From positions 17,413,758 through 17,477,757 of the forward strand of contig CM072162.1 in the NCBI GenBank assembly GCA_036850595.1: DNA of 64,000 bases. The letters are read 5' to 3'. The translations under genes were made by a program, and so were the position numbers. The notes beneath the pieces were generated by a model, which did no database searches, had not been told where the DNA came from, and was given only the letters and a program-made list of their open reading frames with translations. Source of the stretch: Rhyacichthys aspro. Its lineage: Eukaryota; Chordata; Actinopteri; Gobiiformes; Rhyacichthyidae. Shown here piece after piece: positions 1-12,375 of the stretch (position 1 is the stretch's first letter; each line of letters opens with the position of its first letter).

Positions 1-1640
1 CAACGTGACTCTTCTTCTTTTTGTAAAGATTCTAGTTCATTAAATTAAAATGAGGTTAAATGAGAGAAACCAAACAGGCCTGACTATGAAGAAACCTCAG
101 TGGATGTGTTGGAATGACTTTGGCAGAAGATTAAGAAAAAGTATTGACACGGACTGTACTGTGGATTTAAAGTGCCTTGTGTAAAGTACTTTCAATTCTG
201 CAGCCGTATGAACAGACCAGTAGGGCTAATGCAACTAGTGGAAAGTTCATTTAACGTCTGCTTTAAGGGACTGCGTGAATTTAAGTGATAGAATTATATT
301 TGTATTTGACTATTGTAACACCCATAAAAAATTGATTTGGCTTCGTTTTGTGCACAATACTTTGAGATCATCTGATGTTTTTTCCCCATTGTTAGTGTCT
401 TGCTGTGCCACGCCTACTGCTTTAAAATGATATACAGAGTCTGAAGATAAATGTATCAGAGAATAACAGTTAGCACTAGACAACACTTTTATCTCTCCCA
501 ATTTTCATGTGAAAAACACTCATCAGTTGGCACCAAGCAGTGCCTGTTTGCAGCAGTAAAAGAAAGCGAAACACAAAATTGGGATAGTTGCCTGAGTGTA
601 ACAAAGACAGTGAGGAAAGTGCCAGTTTTAGGGAAAATGCAACAGTTCACCGTGAGCCATTTTAACTGTTCTCTGACTTTCTGCAGAAGAAAAGGAGCTA
701 ATGATCCACTGTCGGCACCGAGATAAAATTGGGTGCTGTCTGTTGACATGTTCTGGCTTTTCCATCATGGAGCCGATGATTTCACTTTGTGGAAGGATTA
801 TGCCACTCTCTGAATATCCTCCAGCCTAAATCCTTTCAGAAGAGATATCAATAAAATGCCGCAGCCGCTGAGCCACATTCACACAAGTGTTTCTGTTTTG
901 TTGTTCAGAAATGAGTGTGATTGTGATCGAGTCACACACAGCCCCCGTCCGCAGAGATCAAATGTGGTGTTGATAAGAAATTGATGCATCTCATTAGATC
1001 AAACAATGTGTTCAATCCCTTTTCTGACATTTTCTGACTCAGTACAGAAACTGGAAAATAAAGTCAGATGGAGAATCCGGACAAATATTTATGATAAGGC
1101 CTCTTTCTGAAGATCAGTAACTCAGACATGGCTGTGCGGTGTTTGAAGGCTCTCTGGGAAAGGTTGACAGCTGTATGAAGTAGCACATCGGGCCGATGAA
1201 ATACTGCTCCGTGAAGAATCGTTGTCAGCCTTTGAGTCATTGGTTCCTCTTACACAGAGACCTCAGCTGCACCCACCTCCACGACACCTACAGTACAGGC
1301 GCCATGTTGATGTCCTGCTTTAATATGACAGACCTCACTTATCTTCCAAGGCCTGCCCATGTTGTCTGATCATAAATAATAAATGGCACTGCATAATGCA
1401 ACTAAATGGCAGGAAAACAATGTGAAGGCAAACACAGTACTGGGCAATATTTATCCATTTATAGCTAGAGCAATGAAGACACAGCTTTAAAAGGGATGCT
1501 GTAATGTTGGCAATATCTACTGAAAACAAACTAAAAAGGCAGAACACGTACATGGGTGGACAATTATTAAAGTTTTTCACAGATGATCAATGAATAAGTC
1601 ATGATTATTTAAAGGGATGTTGCAATACAACTTTATCCAC
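1..1640. other. Non-coding flank, no recognisable feature
   Basis: AT-rich single-copy-looking DNA. The open frames here are under 95 codons, overlap each other on both strands, and show no recognisable domain. I see no repeat boundary, RNA gene or promoter that can be supported. Confidence 0.6.
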
Positions 1641-1649
1641 AAATTTAAG

Positions 1650-1895
1650 GCTGAGTACTCGCTGATACCAAGTAAAGATGCAACCTATTTTTGAACCATA
1701 CACTGGTTTTATTTTGATTTTGAAGACTTTTTGTTTGTTTGATCAGTGTCTTGTTTTGAAGCAGCCAGATTTTTAAACCCTTTGACTTTTAAAAAAGCAT
1801 TATTTACAGTTTGCTTGACTTTCATCATCTTCAGATCTCCAAACAAAACTTTATACAGCAATGAAGTATAAAGTATTGGTATATTGATAACCCTA
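1650..1895. repeat. Degraded interspersed repeat with partly inverted ends
   Basis: The left end reads GAGTACTCGCTGATACCAAG. The right end reads AAGTATTGGTATATTGATAA, and its reverse complement shares the ATACCAA core followed by a GTA/TACTTTA-like run. From memory, teleost dispersed repeats often begin and end with such GATACC/GGTATC words. No clear target duplication was found and the interior is AT-rich with no coding potential. Boundaries are approximate. It could be chance similarity of short words. Confidence 0.3.
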
Positions 1896-4540
1896 ATTAA
1901 TACTGATCATCTTTGAGTCACATTTGGTCATGACCCAGGACTACTTCACTCTTTCCTGTCATTTATTCAGTTTTGGTTTCACTCTTTCAAATGACATCAG
2001 CCTCCAGTTACATTTCATTTATGCACACAGTTTTTCAAAAGCCTCGGTTTTGACCTGAAAAAGTTGCATCACGCTCGAAGTGAATTATTGCTGCGCTCGG
2101 CTAAAAATAATCTGAGTCTAGACCGGAGCAGTGTCAAGATGCGGAGAGCAGATGCACAGGGCATGTGGGTGTCAGGAACTGTGTGGAGCATTTGGCCAGT
2201 TTTCTATATGAGGCACAGTCTGCAGACGCTCGGCAGCACGAGAGGTCTGTATACAGTCGATATGTAGGCATCAATAATTACTCACTGGGCATCTGAGCAA
2301 AATCAGAATCAAGTCACATGGAAGACTGTTTTTATGTCTGTGTGGGATACATGGCAATAGATGGAAGCACACAATAGGAAATAATCAAATTCACTCAAAA
2401 AACTTTACCTTTTTCATGGTAACTCCAGATTTGTGTTTACAGCAAAAGGAGAGAAGAAGTCATACTGACACAAGCCTGGACCACGAAGTTCTTCAGGAAA
2501 CACAGCCTTGAAGAAACTGGTGAGTGTTGAGATGCTCTGTATTAAATTCTTCATGAGAAAGGAAAGTGAAGACAGCCGGTGCTACAGGATTATTGTGATG
2601 TGAGTGGCTCAGGGTGAAGGGTAAACCAATTCAAGGAAAGATTTAAGAAGGAGCGAAGCAACTAAACAGATGAGACATGTCAGGGTTCACACATGTCCTT
2701 GAACACAGATATAATAAATTGTTCCAGGAATATATATATATTTTTTTTATATAGTTTTAGACTCAAGGCTGCTTTCTAAACTAGCTTCAACAATGCAACA
2801 AAGCGTTTGCACATTGACTTTTGACCACATAAAGCTTCTGTAGTTTCTGGAGTCGTGTATAAACTAAAGGAAAGAGGAATAATCGGAATAATACCAGCCA
2901 ATAATGCGAGAGGAATAAAACTGGATCTGTTGTTAATTATAACAAATAATTTGGGGAAAAAAAGCCTTGAAATGTCCTGGAAACCCTTCTGATAAACCAA
3001 ATATAACCAGCATTTTTAAATTCATCCTTACAACTACAAAATGCAGTGCTAATGTAAGAATACCAGCATCTATATATAGAGCAGTTTCTCTCTGCAGATG
3101 TGGGTGTGTGTAACGTAAAAAAGCTGGGGGCAGATGAGTAATTCTTAGGTCGCAGCAGCTCTTAAACTCTCTGATGTATGAAGCTCCCGCAACATGAGTC
3201 AATTATTTGCGGCACAGTTTGAGGAGAAGGGAAGTGTTGACAGGCGCCGTCATTTTTAAGACGAATGCACTCAGACCTTCACTCCTGTCACAGTCGGAGC
3301 CGACACTGAACCGCTCCTGAAGACAGAACATTTAAGCACTTTAGGTGGGTTTATGCTTTCCAAGTTAAAATATTTTTAGCCATAAATAAAGGCATGTTCA
3401 AAGTCACGTATAGATGTCACTCTTTATGGCCCACAGCTTTGTCCTAAAGTGTATTTTTATGGCACAGCTTAAAAAGAATGAAAGCATTTTGTAGTTTTGA
3501 AGGGGATTTGGTGGTTGCTTTGTAGAGAAAATAATTTATCATCATTTATCAAGTGGCACATCTGCTTTCATCTATCATTGAAAAAGCATTACACATTCAG
3601 TTTAAGTGCTACGGTTAATATCACATTAATTATTTGGAGTGAACATAACTGAGCCTATTCTCACATAAATCCAGTTCTGAGCCTTTAACAAACTATGGTG
3701 TTACTATGTACCTATTGTCTCATTGAATATGCTTTAATTATTCTCCTGGGAAAGCCCTTCTAAAACAAAGACTAAACAAAGCTGAATTTCACTCCCTTTG
3801 GCACAGTCTCAGCTCATTTTGGCAACATGTTCCTCTCCACCTACACTCACAGAGAAAACACTGATCCTCTCTGATAATTACTGTGCACAGATAATGTGTA
3901 ATTACTAACGAGACGTACTAATTAAGCATATCTGTCATTTCCATTCCTCATTTCCAATTTCCATTTCACAAATAAAGAGCCGTGTTTCAGCCCGGTCCGG
4001 GCCCTACAGGTCTTTGGCAGATGTTATTGCTGGTCCAGTAGAAATAATGTAATGTGTTGGGAGGTATGTGGATATAATGAACAGCGAGAGAATGGCCCAA
4101 GGCTTCGTGCCACCTCCAGAGGATTCGCTGTAGACTTTACTTATGCAGCACCTCATGGCTCTCTCCGTCCATCAGTCCGTAAGCTGAATGTGTGATTGTG
4201 CCCTACAGCTGTGGATTGTACCAGTGCCCACTCGCTGATGAATGCAGGGCTAGTAATGGACGACTGCTGCTCCGCCTCCGCTCGAGCTCGAGTGCTTTTC
4301 CCAGATTCAGACACAACAACATTTATGTTAATCTGTTGTGGCTCAGTGAACACATTTACGCTGGGTCTCGTCACATTGTCAGACATGTAGATATTAGGAT
4401 AATAAATAAAGACCGGCAAGACCATGTTATTAATATACTAGGAAAGAAAACTACCAATCTTCTGTTGTTTTACCAAACTCCAGCAGACTCTGTTCCTTGT
4501 GGCCTTATTAATACGCACTGATCATGATCTCACCTCCTAA
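1896..4540. other. Non-coding stretch, no recognisable feature
   Basis: No supported gene. A TA-repeat followed by a T-run lies at about 2731-2756. A short quasi-palindrome, CCCGG-T-CCGGG, lies near 3991-4001. The open frames at 4153-4521 overlap on opposite strands, have no domain signature and look like chance frames. Confidence 0.55.
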
Positions 4541-4972
4541 TAATCTTGTCTTAGTCTGGATCGTTACTTGGCCCTGGTTTAATTTCCCGTTGACTCAGTC
4601 ACAGCGTATTTTTGGCAACATGTTCCAAAACACCAGTGATCTAAGACTTTGATGCCCTGGAGAAACATAAGTGGGTATCTCTGAAAAAGCTGCCTCTTTC
4701 TTTCTTTTTGTTCACTCAAACTGTTCTTTAGGTCATAGTAACCTTTTGAATACATCCTTCTGGGTGAGGGTGAACTGCTCGTCCTGTGTTCTCTCTGAGG
4801 TTTCTCCTTTTTTCCCATGGCTCTGTTTTTTTTTTGAGTTTTTCTTCACCCTACTCCATTAGGGTGAAGGGTCTAAGGGCGAGTACAGTCTGTAAAGCCC
4901 TTTGAGGCAGCTGTTGTTGTTGTTGTTACAGTGGATTGTACAAAAATAAATGTCTTGACTTGACTTTGAGCC
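4541..4972 (+). repeat. LINE/SINE-like repeat 3' end, copy 1
   Basis: The segment holds CTCTGAGGTTTCTCC, then a C/T-rich run with CCCATGGCT, then GAGTTTTTCTTCACCC, TGTAAAGCCCTTTGAGG, a (GTT)5-like run at about 4911-4928, and ends in TGTCTTGACTTGACTTT. This order, with a short tandem tail, is the usual 3' end of abundant teleost retroposons, probably of the CR1/L2 group. The 3' boundary is fairly clear and the 5' boundary is a guess. A related block sits at about 17517-17635. The opposite-strand open frame at 4579-4818 is a shadow of this repeat. Confidence 0.55.
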
Positions 4973-5122
4973 ACTCCTTTTACCACATATACACAGATAA
5001 AACCATGCTCTTATCAATGGTAACAACAATAATGGGGGTCGTTTTTGGACCATATTTATATCACCTTTTTTGTAAGACATTGCTTATATTAAACAAACCT
5101 AATTTGTCCACACAAAATATTC

Positions 5123-5386
5123 ACTTAAATTAGGGCTGCTCGACCATGGAAAAAATCAAAATCACAATTATTTGGGGCATTATTGAAATCATCAAGTATT
5201 TTACATGATTACTCATTGGCTTTGGAAATATGTTGGATTTATTGAACAAAACAGTGAATTCTCCTTGAAATAAATAATATTTAATATATAATAAATAATT
5301 TATATAACAAATAATATATAATAAAATTTGAGATTGCTGGGAGCTGAAATAGAAAATTTTATTAATTGCACAGCCCTAACTTAAAT
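5123..5386. mobile_element. Non-autonomous hAT-type transposon with perfect 8-bp target duplication
   Basis: The element runs from 5131 to 5378 (248 bp). It starts TAGGGCTG and ends CAGCCCTA, an exact 8-bp terminal inverted repeat. The flanking octamers at 5123-5130 and 5379-5386 are both ACTTAAAT, a perfect target-site duplication of the length made by hAT transposases. TAGGGCTG also resembles the ends of Ac-like hAT elements. The interior is very AT-rich (TAATATATAATAA runs) with no transposase, so it is a MITE-like element that would have depended on a transposase supplied elsewhere. The intact duplication suggests a fairly recent insertion compared with the other repeats here. Confidence 0.8.
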
Positions 5387-8300
5387 AAATCAGAATATTG
5401 TTCTTTCACACTGATATATTTTTATGTCTTATATCTAATGTGCTGACAGACTAATGTTGTGCCACATGAAGAGAGATATTTGGGTTTAAAAATACCTGTG
5501 TATGTGCAGACGTGTCCTGAGACATGTCAGTAGTCGCTGATTCTCCTTGTGTTGTACATCCTCCCTCGTCCCAAAGATCTGGTGCTGCAGGCGGCTAACA
5601 CCAGACCCGGGCTTGTGTTTGCCGAGACTTCAGCCGAGATGAATCACCAGCTGTACCTCCACACTGCAGTGTCTCTGGCTCCCGGTGTCCCCACAAAATC
5701 CCACAGCCAATGCACACAGAAATAACTTCTCCAGCTCTGCCACAGAACAGTCCCACCTTTCAGGCAGCTGCAGACTCCAACGTGAAGCGACAAGGAAATA
5801 TCACCCAGACACGGGAATAAATAAGTTTAATTTAAAGTTTAAAAATACATCATCCCCTCGGTAAGAAAAATGAGGATTTATAAACTCAGGTCTTTGCTTG
5901 TTTATTTGATTCATATTTTTACATTTCATCACAGCAGAGCAGACTGAGGAGAGCACTATGTTTGACTAATAATAACAAGACTTAGCCCGTGGACATCAAG
6001 CAGGATTAAGCGTTTCATTTTCAGACCTCCCAGCAGGGACGTAATGAAGAGTAGTTGCTGAAGTTATTTCCAACAGTGCTGTGTTACTGTAGATAGAAAA
6101 CATGGAACATTTTTAATCAAAACTTTAAACATGAAAGACTTTAACACAACTAAATGTGCTTCAGTTTAGATTGCTCCTATGATATTTATAAAAGACTATT
6201 ACTTGGACAAGCTTACATGTCTGAATTTTTCTACTTGACTTTTTTAGCTTGAGTAAACTTTTGACTTTCTTCATGTCCCACTAAACCCAGTCTGGTCTGA
6301 TCTGGTTAAATGTCACAGTCTGTTAAGTTCAGTCCTGCTCTTGTTCCGTTCAGACTTTAGTCTGCTTCATTTGGGTTGCACCAAAATAGAAAATAGTCCA
6401 TTTAGTTAAGTCCCTGAACCAAAAGCCCTGGTTTTACCGAGCAATGAATTGTTACGTGATGTTTTTGTCACCAATTTATGCCACTATTCCCGTTTGGACT
6501 CATCTATGGACCGCTTGGTGTTTACACCTTAACCAAACCAGAGTTGGAAGCTCTCTGTTTCATAACGGGTCGTGTGCACTTGTTTGGTGGCACTTTGGTT
6601 TAAATAGCAGCATTCAAACTTATCCAAGTGAACCATGCAGTTTTAAAGATGTGTTACTGTTTTACTTCACTAGAAGATAAAACAGAGTTATTAAAAGAGT
6701 TATTTCAAGAGTAATAGGCTATTTTAATAAATCAAACATGTTCTCTTGTAAACCCAAATAATCTTGTCTTTGTCCCAGTCTGGGTTATTACTTTGACATT
6801 GTCTGTAATAGTGTAATAGGAGGTATCGGCTCTCTCTTTTTTGGGCAAACATTTCAAATCTAATGTTGTGTTGTACATTTTTTTGTTCAAATCCGTTCAG
6901 TATATTTTTACATTCAAATGCTGCGGGGCAATAAAATGCAAAAGATGTGAGTTCGAATCCTGGATGAGCCCCCAAACACTAACTTGTGTAGTTGTTATGC
7001 CTGAGAGGAACTAATTAAAGAAGCCTGGGCTGCAGCAACGAGGACCCACTGGCCTCTTATTTGAGGCGTCTTCTGCCACGAGGCACAAGAGCCATAACAG
7101 AGCTGCAGAACAATTATAATTCATATAATAATGGGTTACATAGGTGATAGTGGTGGGTCAACTACAGGGCATCAAATACTGACTTTACTAGAGTTGAATT
7201 ATTTGTCTTTGTTGTCTGAAAAGCTCCCTTAGTGTTTATATTTATTTATTAAAGTTATAATGTTGTATTACTGATTTATTTTTCTCTAATCCAGGTGTTA
7301 TTTATTTTTCCAGTTTTGCAAGTTGAGTTTTTTGTGTATTCTATAGCATCATGCAGTGTATTCCCAGAGGGGATAATATTTAAATAATGGTATTTCACTA
7401 ATTAAACCTTATGTAAACAAATCATTACTGAAATTAGATTAGACTATACAAAAGTGTCCCAATTTACTGAAAATATAGTTGGCTAATTTTTTTTCTTATT
7501 AGATTACAACTACAATAATTATTTTCGGAGTTATAATTGGAAAGGCTCCAAGCAGATGGATGTAAAACATAATTATGACGGAAAGTAATGAGAGACAATT
7601 GAGAGCAGTACTTTTTTCACAGGATGAATTTTCATGGCCGTTTTAATTCAGTGCGGTGCTAAATCACTCTGGCAGCTGCTGACACTGACCGGGGGAACTG
7701 TAAAGGGCACAGCAGAAAGCTTTATGTGTTGATGCCTTTAATAGTGGTCAGCTGGGTTTATGCTGTCAGGCCTCGTCATATTCATAGCGGAGTTAGAGAC
7801 CTCTCTGCGCTCTGCTCTTTGAGATCAACTGTCATCTGCCAAAACAAAACGCTATAACTGTTTGTGCTCAGGCTGAAAAACAAGACTTTTCTTTCTTCTG
7901 TTCAGACAAATTAACACTTTTATTGTTTTTACAGCCAGTAAACAGCAAGCAATAGTTGGTGCTGCAGTTTCATTAAAAGTCGGCTAATAGGAAGGTGAAG
8001 CAGCTCTGTCTTAACTTTTGGGCTAATGTCCCAATGCATCACAGTGAACAGGAGTAATGGCGCATTCAATTCAAAGTGACAAGTCTGAATTTTAACTAGA
8101 ACTCGCTCCTGAAGTTTGAGCAAAACAAAACCTGAATTTATTTTATTTTAGGTGTCTGCTCCGTCCCTCAAACATATGGCTATCTGAATAATTTGAGACT
8201 CATTAAATTAGCCTGAGTGGCAGTGTTTTCCTAATGGTATTGGTGGACACATTGCTAAGCTATTTGACTCACTGATTTCTACCTCAGGAGAGACTCAAAA

Positions 8301-11300
8301 AAGAGAGAGCACACAAATTAATAGTGCGATTGAATAATTGGATGACAGAAAGAAAGTTTTTAAAATGAAATTCTGACTGCTGTTTGATGTTTGGCTGCAA
8401 AATAGACATGGATGGTTGTGATTGGCTGAGAACGAGCTGAGAGGGAGGAGTCTTCATTGTTTATTTATGCTTTAGCGTCATTACTAATTTGGTCAGCACA
8501 AGTGAAGCATCATAAATGGACAAATGCTGAGTTTATTGTGGATCAGTAGTCCCTTTGTGGCTCAGAAAAGTGAAAGGGCTTGTGTTTTAATCCCATTTCA
8601 TCCATTGAATGGCATTTTGTAAAATGTTGTAGAATACACTTGAACCAAATGGAAAACATTGGTCTGAGTATGATTTTAATAGTGTATCATTTGCTTATCT
8701 AAAATAAAAAACATTCAACGCCCTATTACTTCCTGTTGGTAGTACAGGTGCTCTTAGTGGACAAACTTGGCCTTGACTTGGAGCATACATAACAAAATAG
8801 ATTTATTTTTTTACAGTTCCAGAGCAAACATCATCTGGCTCATTTGTATGAGATTTGTTCCTTGACAACAGTGTGTCCCTGGTAAATTTTCACAGACAAT
8901 AAAGAGATGTGTGGACCTGGAATCCTTAATGGTCACAAAGGGCTACACTCTGCACCTTTAAAGAAAAAAATCTCTAAAAAAGCTCATGTGAAACTCTGAG
9001 AAAAAGCAACAGTACACTGCTAACTCTTTGGAGTCTGTGTTGTGCCAGAAGTCAGCCAATTATTTCCGTTCGCACAGACAGCTGTAACTTTAGCTGCAAA
9101 AAAGCGGAAAAGAAAATATGCTTCAACTTAAGACCCAGTTGCCAAGTTTGTTTCCAGCGTATCGTGCACAATCAACAGAAGCATATCTAAAAGTATAAAT
9201 CCTACAGAGTGCGAAGTATCCGCAACAGTGTGTCGTAAAGGTTTCTTCTGCTTCACTTGGTCCCTCGTTGTCCACATTAGAGAGTCTGCCAGTCAGCAGA
9301 GCACAGCGGCTGTCAGTTTGATGTAACAGAGCTGGATCCTGTAGAGTGGATGTTCACCTTTACCCCGAGCATCAACGAGCCATACGTTCACCAAATGAAA
9401 GCCGGCACCAATCAATAGCTTTAGAAGCATCAGCGTTTGCAGCGAGAAGACGGGCAGAGCGCGGTTTATGTTTTCTGTCTCCAGGTGTTTCTTTGGTCTG
9501 CTTTTGTAAGGTTAAACAAACTGGCTCCTGAGACTAGAGCTGCCATGTACTATGTGTTTATCTTGTTGTAGAAATACAATATTCATAGTGTTATGAAGGG
9601 CCGAGGGCTGCGCAGAGGCAGATGGCAGCAGTTATCAGCGTAGTTGAGCATGGACATTATCTTGTAATGCTGAACGCAAAGCCCTGATTAAATGATTCAT
9701 TCTTTTGCAGCTGTCGGCTGTTGGCCCCTGTCACTCACTGAAATAGTCCACAATGTACTGCTATTGATTTCTGGGCTGGCGGGCCCCATGGGAAGGAGAT
9801 AATCCAATCACATGTGGGCTATGCCTCTAACATGAAAAACACAATTTAGTTGCTGCAGTGTTCGAAAAGCCTCGGGTGAATCACTCAGAAATTATTTTCT
9901 TCAAATGTGTTTTTCAGTTTGACAGTCGATGACTCATGTTTACTGAGCAACTGATAACTCTTGTTTTAATTACTAAGTTTAATTTTTGTAATGAGCACAT
10001 ACTGTAGTTATAGGTCTCAACCTTTAATTATATTATATTAAAATGGTGGTATTCTGCAGTAAAACGGTTTAAACTGCGTCAATTTCAAAACCTCTGGGGG
10101 ATACGTTTTCCTGTAACTTATTCAGACGCCTAAAGGCAATGATTCAAATGAGAGAAATAAACACTTAAAGCTCTAAAGCATCATAACTCTCTGCTTTAGT
10201 CATATAGCACTTAGTTCCCTTAACTTTTCCTTGACTTATCTTTTCTTAATTTCTTTTTCTTTTTATGTTTAGGCATTTGGCGAAATAATTGTGCATTCTT
10301 CTTAAAGGTTCGTGCAACAATCAAAGTTAGTCATGGAAAAATGTAGAAAAATGATTTATTAGAGGAGTGTTAACCCTGAACTATATATAATCACTTTCTT
10401 TTTTTCAAACCCTAAGCCTTTTTATATTTGGTATTGATATTATCTGGATACACATGGACGTGAGGCAGTGCAAAAGGGTCATAAAAGTTGATCAGTGGGT
10501 GCTTCTCGATGGTTATTTTATAGACGCGCTGCAGTGTTGCTCTTGCCTCCAGCTGGCCATCAGCTGTTTAGAGCAGACTGCAGCCCGTCAGAAGCTGCTC
10601 TGTAAAACAGCACAGTAACCTCTAGGGTTCTCATTCAGAGCCTCACGCTTCCATTTGAACTGTTAGCACACTACGAGGCTGGAAAAAACACTGGCTGTCA
10701 AAGAGTGGTTTCCAGAAAGTAAAGTCAAGTGGGTATCTCTGCTTGAAGTAATGCTGAAATAGTGTATTTTGCAAGAGCAGTGTTTTTTTAATCACCAGCA
10801 GCTTCATAACACCCAACCCAAACATGCTGCATTACTAACTAAAACTGGGAAAAACAGTTGCTGATTAACGCCAGCTTTGAGTTGATATAATTTAAGTACA
10901 ACATTTCCGTTATGGTGCAGTATATTTTTCTATTTAATGTGTCATGTGAATGTTTCCCTTTTTTATCTGTGAATTTCCTTGCTTCTTTTTCTTTTATTTC
11001 ATTGCAAAATGTATTATACCTTGACCCTGAGTCCTAACATCTGACACAAACACACACACTGTCTACAGTCTCATTATGAAGGGTTTGACCTCAGTTTGTA
11101 CCGTACCTTCCTTCAGTTCACGTTCTACAGATTTTGTGAACTGCCTTTCAGAAAGGTCACAGAAAGCTTTCAACCACAGTGAGTTTTCGATGCAGATATG
11201 GAAAAAATATGTAAAGGTCACACCCAGAAAAAAACAACTGAATAACTTACGATTTGTGTGTGGCATTGTTTAAAAATACACTTTTGATTTCAAGCAAACT

Positions 11301-12354
11301 ACATTCATCTATGTTTAATGAAAAGCCAAAGGTACAGTTCCAGCTCAGTATGTGCTGGATATGTGCAGATACTCAGCAGATATGGAGCCACAGTGTAAGT
11401 CCTGAGGCGATCACACTCTGCTGCTGCTGTGCTGTGAGCTGAGGCAGTCTCAGAGGAGAAGCTGAGGCTTTAGAGCAGCTGCCATGTGTCCACTCGCCGT
11501 GTCCTGCCACTTCGACCACAGTGGCGCAGTCGGACGGGACAGGTGGCGGGTCTGTCACTGCAGCAGCTCTACAGCATCTGCCCCGCAGCTAGAGCCAGTC
11601 CGTATGTGTGATAAATGTGTCTGTTTAATCAGTCTGTCACCTTCATGTGTGGCCTCAGCGGGCTGACATGTGGTCCTCCACTCTTAAGTTAGCAGCAACC
11701 AAGGTAACAGTGTGTTAATTATTGAATTCATCTATAATGGAGCTGAGAAAGTTAATATATGTATGGTGTAGAGTCGATTCAGGCTCGTTATTATTAATAC
11801 AGAATCACAACAACGGCTGGAACTTCAAATTGATTGAAGTCGCAGTCATTATTATGAAATGGTTTTCTGAACAAACGGCATATACCGTAGGATAATGCTC
11901 CTTTCCTTTCTCTATTTTCTCTTATTTCGTCTGTTTCATTATCTTGGTCTACTGTAGCTGTGACGCATGATCAATTAGTCTGGACTAAGCAGAAAAGTCG
12001 TAAGGTCTGGACTGAAGAGTGTAGGTGTGAAAGCCTTTAGACTGCTCACCATTTAAAGTGCAGCAATGAAAAAATCTCAAGAGACTTAAATACTTCCCAC
12101 CTTGACCTCACAGTAAAGAAACACCTCACAAAGACCTGTTAGCTGTGAGTGTCTTGGTCAGATGAGCTGGACAATATGCACTAAACAACCTAGATGCCAG
12201 AAATGTCTTAGTTTTCTTTTGAAAACAAGCAACTTCACTTTAAATGGCTTTCATACAGAAACTATTAACTTTCCTTCTACCAAAGTCACCTTAAGGATTT
12301 TGGAGCTGTCCTCTTGTGACCAGGAGTAGTTGCATATGCTCCACTTCACTGCTA
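5387..12354. other. Long non-coding stretch, nothing firmly identified
   Basis: No supported gene in about 7 kb. The chance frames (for example 6444-6680, 6724-6975 and 9346-9531) are under 85 codons with no domain. Position 6949-6958 has a pol III B-box-like word (AGTTCGAATCC) but no tRNA fold. Some parts (about 8380-8470, 9540-9840) look single-copy and moderately GC-rich, and could hold regulatory DNA, but nothing specific can be shown. Confidence 0.5.
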
Positions 12355-12375
12355 CTGCTGCTGCTGCTGCTGCTG
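12355..12375 (+). repeat. (CTG)7 trinucleotide microsatellite
   Basis: Seven uninterrupted CTG units, preceded by CTA and followed by CTCGG. It does not lie in an open frame of any recognised gene. Confidence 0.9.

Noticed and set aside
4579..4818. 79-codon minus-strand Lys/Arg/Ser-rich frame
   Set aside because: It lies antisense within the retroposon 3' end. No independent evidence of coding.
6935..6970. Possible tRNA or tRNA-derived SINE, from the B-box-like AGTTCGAATCC
   Set aside because: The bases flanking the loop word do not form a T-stem, and no A box is at the right distance.
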